Shown piece after piece: positions 1 through 5,001 of a stretch of 5,001 bases of DNA. Numbering within the stretch: the stretch's first letter is position 1; each line of letters begins with the position of its first letter. The DNA comes from Mariprofundaceae bacterium (GTDB lineage Bacteria; Pseudomonadota; Zetaproteobacteria; Mariprofundales; Mariprofundaceae): contig JAUZQR010000228.1 in NCBI GenBank assembly GCA_030950865.1, positions 1-5,001 on the forward strand, written 5' to 3'. Both the position numbers and the translations under genes were made by a program. The notes under the pieces were generated by a model. That model searched no databases and had not been told where the DNA came from. It was given only the letters and a program-made list of their open reading frames with translations.

Positions 1-1
1 G

Positions 2-70
2 GCTATCAGAATGCCTTACATTAGCAATCCCGAGGACAATGCTAACAACACTTCATTTAGCAGTTTCTAA
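2..70 (+). CDS. Possible C-terminal tail of an upstream rightward gene
   Basis: An open frame enters from the left edge and ends at a TAA at 68-70, giving about 22 residues that finish in NNTSFSSF. Nothing in it is recognisable. The adjoining frame is also open to a TAA at 75-77, so the frame choice is uncertain and the stretch may be non-coding. The main support is indirect: the hairpin at 151-180 has an A-run on one side and a T-run on the other, as expected of a terminator shared by two converging genes. The minus strand shows only very short frames here. Confidence 0.22.
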   Translation, partial: AIRMPYISNPEDNANNTSFSSF

Positions 71-150
71 CCAATAAACCTGTCAAGCTTTATTGTGCTG
101 AATAGTTACTATAAAACTAAAAAGTTACCATACGGCAACTCACACAAACA

Positions 151-180
151 AAAAAGGCGAGCCAAACGGCTCGCCTTTTT
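151..180 (-). terminator. Rho-independent terminator of glgP, probably bidirectional
   Basis: A perfect inverted repeat has arms at 151-163 and 168-180 around a four-base loop. The GC core GGCGAGCC/GGCTCGCC is flanked by five A on the left and five T on the right, so it forms a stem followed by a U-run whichever strand is transcribed. It lies 17 bases beyond the glgP stop codon. By symmetry it could also end a rightward transcript coming from the left edge. Confidence 0.9.
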
Positions 181-197
181 ATCGTTCGATCTAGTGA

Positions 198-2702
198 TTA
201 ACAACCACACTCATCATCTTTGGGGGCAACCGCATCCAAATGCCAAATTTCGCGGTTATAATCTTGCATCGTACGGTCTGTAGAGAACTTACCACTGTAA
301 GCCGTGTTATAAATACTCATCTTCAACCATGCTGTTTTATCTTGATAAGCAAGCGATGCTTCTTGCTGCGCATCCACATAAGAGCGGAAGTCCGCAGCAG
401 TTAACCAAGGATCGTCAGAACAACGAATCGAGCCTGTAATAGATGCAAACAAACCTGGTTCAAACTGGCTAAAGTGACCACACTCAATCAAGTTCATCAC
501 ACGTTTGAAGTCGTCATCTGCTTCGATAATCGCATTTGGATTATAATGACCGCGTGTTGCCTCTACTTCTTCGGCTGTCAAACCAAACAAGAAGAAGTTT
601 TCATCACCAACCTCTTCACGAATTTCAATATTTGCACCATCCAATGTACCAATGGTCATTGCACCATTCATCATGAATTTCATATTACCAGTGCCCGATG
701 CTTCTTTACCTGCCGTTGAAATCTGCTCAGACAAATCTGCTGCTGGTGCAATAATTTCCATCGCCGAAACACGATAATTTGGAAAAAATACGACTTTTAG
801 TTTATCGCCTACTTCTGGATCATTATTCACCACATTGGCAACATTGCTGACCAATTTAATGATTTGTTTCGCCATGTAATAACCTGGTGCAGCCTTACCA
901 CCAATCAATACACAACGGTTCGTCCAGTTATCCGTGTCACCACGCTTGATGCGGTCATACAAATGAATCACGTGTAATACATTCAACAACTGACGTCTGT
1001 ATTCATGAATGCGTTTTACCTGAATATCAAACATAGCATCAGAGTTAAATGTTACACCACATTCTTTTTGAACAACCGCTGCTAAACGCTCTTTATTCTC
1101 AATTTTACATGCTGCCCATTGCTTTCGGAAATCGGCATTATCTGCCAATGGCGCGAGCTTCTTCAATTCATCCAACTGCGTAATCCAACTATCACCAATA
1201 TTATCGCTGATTAACTTGCTTAATGGTTTGTTACACCAAGCCATCCAACGGCGCTGTGTTACACCATTGGTCTTGTTATTAAACTTCTCAGGCCAAAGCG
1301 CATAAAAATCAGAAAACAAACCTTCAACCAATAAATCCGAATGTAATTGCGCCACACCATTCACAGAGAAACTTCCGACAATTGCCAAGTAAGCCATACG
1401 AACTTGTTGCACGTCACCTTCTTCAATAATCGACATACGACGTTGACGTTCCACATCACCAGGCCACTTTTCAGCCAACACTTTTAAGAAACGTGCGTTG
1501 ATTTCATAAATAATATCCAATACACGCGGCAACAAACGACTAAACAATTGTACAGACCAACGCTCCAATGCTTCAGGTAATAACGTATGGTTGGTATAAG
1601 CCATTGTTTTGCTGGTAACCGCCCAAGCCTCATCCCATTCCAAACGATATTCATCCATCAAAATACGCATCAATTCAGCAACCGATACCGTTGGATGTGT
1701 ATCATTCAATTGAAAGACATTCTTCTCTGCAAATTGACTGAAATCAGCGCCATGTACTTCAACCCACTGACGCAACACATCTTTGATACTTGCCGATGCC
1801 AAGAAATACTGCTGACGCAAACGCAACTCTTTACCATTTTCACTGGCATCATTGGGATAAAGCACCATAGAGATATGTTCAGCTTCATTTTTCTCTGCCA
1901 CCGAGCCTGCATAATCCCCAGAGTTAAATTCGCCAAGGTTGAATTCATCTGTGGCTTCAGATTTCCATAAACGCAGTGTGTTCACCGTACCATTTTTAAA
2001 GCCTGGAATTGGTGTATCAAAAGGCACTGCCAAAACATCATGTGAATCCACCCAACGACTGCGCAAATCACCGTTATCATCATGATAATATTCACTGCGA
2101 CCACCAAAATGAATGCGCTGGGTATATTCAGGGCGCTCAATTTCCCAAACATTGCCATTACGCAACCAATGATCGGGCTCTTCTAGTTGATTGCCATTTT
2201 CAATCAATTGGCGAAACATGCCATATTCATAACGAATACCATAACCTGTTACTGGCAACTGCAAGGTTGCACAACTATCAATAAAACACGCTGCCAACCT
2301 ACCCAAACCACCATTGCCCAAGCCCGCATCTCTGTCCATTTCAATCTTTTCTTCAAGCTCCAAACCAAGCATATGCAAGGCTTCTTCTGATTGTTTATCC
2401 AAGCCCAAATTCAAAATTGCATTACCAAGTGCGCGACCCATCAAAAACTCTAATGATAAATAATATGCACGTTTACCATCTTCCTCTTGGTATGCATCTT
2501 TGGTGTTTTTCCAACATTCCATTAAATGATCACGAATCGTAAATGCCAATGCCTGATATTTGTAATGTGGTGATTGGCTTGCTGTATGCTGACCCAATGT
2601 CCGTAAATAATGGCGTTGCATGCCCCTAACTAAATCTGCGCTTGTTTTACCAACACATGGCACATCTGTAATGTCATGCGCTACTACACTTTTGTTTGTC
2701 AT
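198..2702 (-). CDS. glgP: Glycogen/alpha-glucan phosphorylase
   Basis: This PLP enzyme (834 residues, GT35 family) releases glucose-1-phosphate from the non-reducing ends of alpha-1,4-glucans in the cytoplasm; bacterial members run about 800-840 residues, so it looks full length. Visible landmarks are the glycine loop NGGLG at 130-134, QLNDTHPT at 331-338, NHTLLPEALERW at 371-382 (H372 matches rabbit His377), TNGVTQRRW at 478-486, VKRIHEYRRQ at 562-571, and the PLP signature EASGTGNMK at 667-675, with K675 as the Schiff-base lysine. Arg569 stands where rabbit muscle phosphorylase has Lys574, a phosphate contact. The C-terminus ends in CGC. The start at 2702 is chosen because it is the first ATG and has an AAGG (2713-2716) ten bases upstream. 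No other glg or mal gene is adjacent, so the gene appears monocistronic. Glycogen versus maltodextrin preference cannot be told from sequence. Confidence 0.97.
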   Translation of the reverse strand: MTNKSVVAHDITDVPCVGKTSADLVRGMQRHYLRTLGQHTASQSPHYKYQALAFTIRDHLMECWKNTKDAYQEEDGKRAYYLSLEFLMGRALGNAILNLGLDKQSEEALHMLGLELEEKIEMDRDAGLGNGGLGRLAACFIDSCATLQLPVTGYGIRYEYGMFRQLIENGNQLEEPDHWLRNGNVWEIERPEYTQRIHFGGRSEYYHDDNGDLRSRWVDSHDVLAVPFDTPIPGFKNGTVNTLRLWKSEATDEFNLGEFNSGDYAGSVAEKNEAEHISMVLYPNDASENGKELRLRQQYFLASASIKDVLRQWVEVHGADFSQFAEKNVFQLNDTHPTVSVAELMRILMDEYRLEWDEAWAVTSKTMAYTNHTLLPEALERWSVQLFSRLLPRVLDIIYEINARFLKVLAEKWPGDVERQRRMSIIEEGDVQQVRMAYLAIVGSFSVNGVAQLHSDLLVEGLFSDFYALWPEKFNNKTNGVTQRRWMAWCNKPLSKLISDNIGDSWITQLDELKKLAPLADNADFRKQWAACKIENKERLAAVVQKECGVTFNSDAMFDIQVKRIHEYRRQLLNVLHVIHLYDRIKRGDTDNWTNRCVLIGGKAAPGYYMAKQIIKLVSNVANVVNNDPEVGDKLKVVFFPNYRVSAMEIIAPAADLSEQISTAGKEASGTGNMKFMMNGAMTIGTLDGANIEIREEVGDENFFLFGLTAEEVEATRGHYNPNAIIEADDDFKRVMNLIECGHFSQFEPGLFASITGSIRCSDDPWLTAADFRSYVDAQQEASLAYQDKTAWLKMSIYNTAYSGKFSTDRTMQDYNREIWHLDAVAPKDDECGC

Positions 2703-2828
2703 ATTCGTGATACCTTGAGGAAATGGCTTATAAAGCCCTATTTTTTTGGTTTCGCACCCTGTACAAATAGCATCTTTAAGTCAATCTGAGTGGTTTTTAT
2801 GCTTATATGACACACATATCTGAATCTT

Positions 2829-2870
2829 TTATCACTACTCCTCACATCTTCTATAAATATGTTCTATAAT
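2829..2870 (+). promoter_or_regulatory. Sigma-70-type promoter(s) of the DUF992 gene
   Basis: A perfect -10 hexamer TATAAT lies at 2865-2870 with a weak -35 CTCACA at 2841-2846 (18-base spacer). A second candidate 13 bases upstream pairs TATAAA at 2852-2857 with TTATCA at 2829-2834 (17-base spacer). Both -10 elements sit in copies of TTCTATAA (2849-2856 and 2862-2869). The expected start point near 2877 would give a leader of about 58 bases. The -10 is convincing; the -35 choice is not settled. Confidence 0.55.
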
Positions 2871-2923
2871 CACAAAGTAAAGCCTTTCATCAGCAAGCTA
2901 TATGATGATATTTCACGTCAAAT

Positions 2924-2928
2924 GGAGG
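2924..2928 (+). promoter_or_regulatory. Ribosome binding site fixing the DUF992 start
   Basis: GGAGG lies six bases before the ATG at 2935. It decides the start in favour of 2935 over the in-frame ATGs at 2902 and 2905, which have no such site and would put eleven or ten extra residues in front of a normal signal peptide. Confidence 0.85.
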
Positions 2929-2934
2929 TCTTTT

Positions 2935-3435
2935 ATGATCAATCTAAAAAACATAACACTATATACATTGGGAGCTGCGATACTTGTATTTATTGCAATG
3001 CCTTCGTTAGCTTTAGCAGGAACCACAGAAGGAACACGTGTGGGACTTTTAACTTGTAAAACCGTTCCAGGTTCGACCCTGAGTTTGGTTATTCACTCTA
3101 CAGAAGATGTCAAATGTACATTTCAGGATAATATAGGTGAAACTGAACATTACAAAGGCGAAACTGGCGTAGGCTTGGGTTTTGATGTCTCTTTTGATCG
3201 CGAAACCACGATGGTTTATACGGTTATGGCTGCAAATGTTAAAGCTGGCAACCATCAATTAGCTGGAAAATATTTTGGTGGTGGCGGTTCTGCAACTGTT
3301 GGTGCGGGCGTTGGTGCGCAAGCATTGATTGGTGGTGGTCATAAAAATATTTCGCTACAACCTGTTGCATTATCAGGAAGCACAGGAGCAGGCGTAAGTG
3401 GCGGTTTGACTTACCTGTATTTAGAAGCCAATTAA
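2935..3435 (+). CDS. Exported DUF992-family protein of unknown function
   Basis: The product has 166 residues. Residues 1-28 form a typical Sec signal peptide: a short basic start, a hydrophobic core, and an ALA|GT cleavage site after Ala28, so the mature protein of about 138 residues should be periplasmic or secreted. The mature part opens with VGLLTCK, carries two cysteines (C41 and C61, possibly a disulfide), a ...HYKGETGVGLGFDV stretch, then a glycine-rich region (114-136) leading to NISLQPVALSG and a second Gly/Ser run near the end. This order matches my recollection of DUF992 proteins, best known from alphaproteobacteria: an N-terminal VGxLTC, an ExYxG, then a Gly/Ala/Val-rich GVGA...GG, then I-x-LQP. 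No function is known to me for that family. The pattern suggests a compact, mostly beta-strand fold, which is inference. The gene has its own promoter and terminator and no partner gene. Confidence 0.85.
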   Translation: MINLKNITLYTLGAAILVFIAMPSLALAGTTEGTRVGLLTCKTVPGSTLSLVIHSTEDVKCTFQDNIGETEHYKGETGVGLGFDVSFDRETTMVYTVMAANVKAGNHQLAGKYFGGGGSATVGAGVGAQALIGGGHKNISLQPVALSGSTGAGVSGGLTYLYLEAN

Positions 3436-3440
3436 AAGCT

Positions 3441-3461
3441 GATTCACATTGAATCAATGTG
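3441..3461 (+). repeat. Overlapping inverted repeats after the DUF992 stop
   Basis: Two perfect dyads share bases. One is GATTCA (3441-3446) with TGAATC (3450-3455); the other is CACATTG (3445-3451) with CAATGTG (3455-3461). Each has a three-base loop and they cannot form together. They begin five bases after the stop codon and abut the terminator stem at 3462. They may simply add 3'-end structure that protects the mRNA. Confidence 0.6.
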
Positions 3462-3506
3462 CCGACTCTTCTTGTGTTATTATTGATAGAAGGGTCGGTA
3501 TTTTTT
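3462..3506 (+). terminator. Rho-independent terminator of the DUF992 gene
   Basis: An 11-base stem pairs 3462-3472 with 3488-3498, complementary throughout except for one U-G wobble (3467/3493), with a 15-base AT-rich loop. It is followed at once by TATTTTTT (3499-3506). The strong stem and T-run 26 bases after the stop codon mark the end of this transcript and separate it from tgt. Confidence 0.85.
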
Positions 3507-3588
3507 AATACCCTGTTCAATACCTTAAAAATAATGAGCTTTACTGCATAGCAACAAGTAAATCATAGAACAGGCTTCCATCTACCTC

Positions 3589-4739
<1,151 letters not shown>

Positions 4740-4754
4740 CAAGCGAATAACCCA

Positions 4755-4760
4755 TAGGAG
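4755..4760 (+). promoter_or_regulatory. Ribosome binding site of yajC
   Basis: TAGGAG lies ten bases before the ATG at 4771, within the 31-base tgt-yajC gap. No terminator is visible in that gap, which supports read-through from tgt. Confidence 0.7.
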
Positions 4761-4770
4761 TTTTATTCAA

Positions 4771-5001
4771 ATGAACAACATTATCCGTTCTATTTTCACC
4801 AGTATCGCAGCATTGCTTGCATTCACAACACCAGCCTTTGCCGAAGGTGGTGGTTCAGCAAGCAGTTTCACACAGTTAATTCCGTTAATTTTAATCATGC
4901 TTATTTTTTGGTTCTTATTGATTCGTCCGCAGCAAAAACGCGCTAAAGAACATCGCAGCATGGTCGAGGGCTTGAAAAAAGGTGACAAAGTAATGACCAA
5001 T
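4771..5001 (+). CDS. yajC: YajC, Sec translocase accessory membrane protein (5' part)
   Basis: The first 77 codons are present and the frame is still open at the right edge; a complete YajC is usually about 85-120 residues. YajC is a small inner-membrane protein that associates with SecD-SecF and the SecYEG translocon. The diagnostic part is one membrane helix at about 36-51 (LIPLILIMLIFWFLLI) followed by the conserved cytoplasmic RPQQKR at 52-57 and the start of the soluble domain, with KKGDKVMTN at the edge. Residues 1-24 look like a cleavable signal peptide (PAFA|EGG), longer than the short leader of E. coli YajC. Position after tgt matches the widespread tgt-yajC-secD-secF order, so secD is expected next. 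Confidence 0.93.
   Translation, partial: MNNIIRSIFTSIAALLAFTTPAFAEGGGSASSFTQLIPLILIMLIFWFLLIRPQQKRAKEHRSMVEGLKKGDKVMTN

Larger units (their letters stand above)
2703..2934. promoter_or_regulatory. Divergent intergenic region between glgP and the DUF992 gene
   Basis: This 232-base AT-rich stretch holds no gene and must carry the start signals for both flanking genes. The rightward promoter near 2829-2870 is clear. For glgP, the minus strand has a weak AAGG ribosome site at 2713-2716 and a TTGACT-like -35 near 2778-2783, but no good -10 hexamer at a normal distance from it, so the glgP promoter is unassigned. Two short dyads occur: GGCTT-ATA-AAGCC at 2725-2737, just upstream of the glgP ribosome site, and ATATG-ACACA-CATAT at 2805-2819, mid-region. 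Either could be an operator, but both are short enough to be chance. Confidence 0.5.

Noticed and set aside
95..283. 62-residue + strand frame over the glgP terminator and 3' end
   Set aside because: It reads through the strong terminator hairpin and antisense into the glgP C-terminus; there is no ribosome site or recognisable motif.
1587..1970. 127-residue open frame on the + strand inside glgP
   Set aside because: It lies wholly antisense to a well-conserved enzyme, has no ribosome site that I can see, and its Cys/His/Ile/Phe-rich composition is typical of a shadow frame.
2902..2934. Upstream in-frame ATGs at 2902 and 2905 as the DUF992 start
   Set aside because: No Shine-Dalgarno precedes them, while GGAGG sits correctly before 2935, and the shorter form has a normal signal peptide.
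3239..3520. 93-residue minus-strand frame opposite the DUF992 gene
   Set aside because: It crosses the terminator and the antisense of a gene with clear signal peptide and start signals; its His/Gln-rich product is a shadow.
4767..5000. 77-residue minus-strand frame at the right edge
   Set aside because: The + strand here encodes YajC with its membrane helix and RPQQKR motif and has a ribosome site, so the minus frame is a shadow.

Overview
The window reads as ordinary, gene-dense chromosome from a moderately AT-rich Gram-negative bacterium. A proteobacterium is most likely, because tgt is followed directly by yajC (the usual head of the tgt-yajC-secD-secF cluster) and the proteins resemble proteobacterial families. 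The class cannot be fixed from sequence alone. There are no mobile elements, CRISPR arrays, rRNA or tRNA genes.

Layout, left to right. Positions 1-150 hold no convincing complete gene; an open frame ending at 70 may be the tail of a rightward gene that starts outside the window. A strong, symmetrical hairpin terminator (151-180) separates it from glgP, a full-length glycogen/alpha-glucan phosphorylase read leftward (2702 to 198). A 232-base divergent intergenic region (2703-2934) follows, holding the control signals of glgP and of a rightward gene for a 166-residue exported protein of the DUF992 type (2935-3435). That gene ends in an AT-rich inverted repeat and a rho-independent terminator (3441-3506). 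After a leader of about 105 bases comes tgt, queuine tRNA-ribosyltransferase (3612-4739), and 31 bases later yajC, the SecDF-associated membrane protein, which runs off the right edge (4771-5001).

Functionally there are three independent units. The first is a stand-alone glycogen-breakdown gene with no other glg gene beside it in the window. The second is a single-gene unit for a small secreted protein of unknown function. The third is the start of a tRNA-modification and protein-export operon. No undescribed multi-gene system is visible. The points most worth a second look are the DUF992 protein with its well-formed promoter and terminator, a Lys-to-Arg change at a phosphate-contacting position of GlgP, the absence of a Shine-Dalgarno sequence before tgt where a small hairpin lies instead, and the overlapping, mutually exclusive hairpins after the DUF992 gene.
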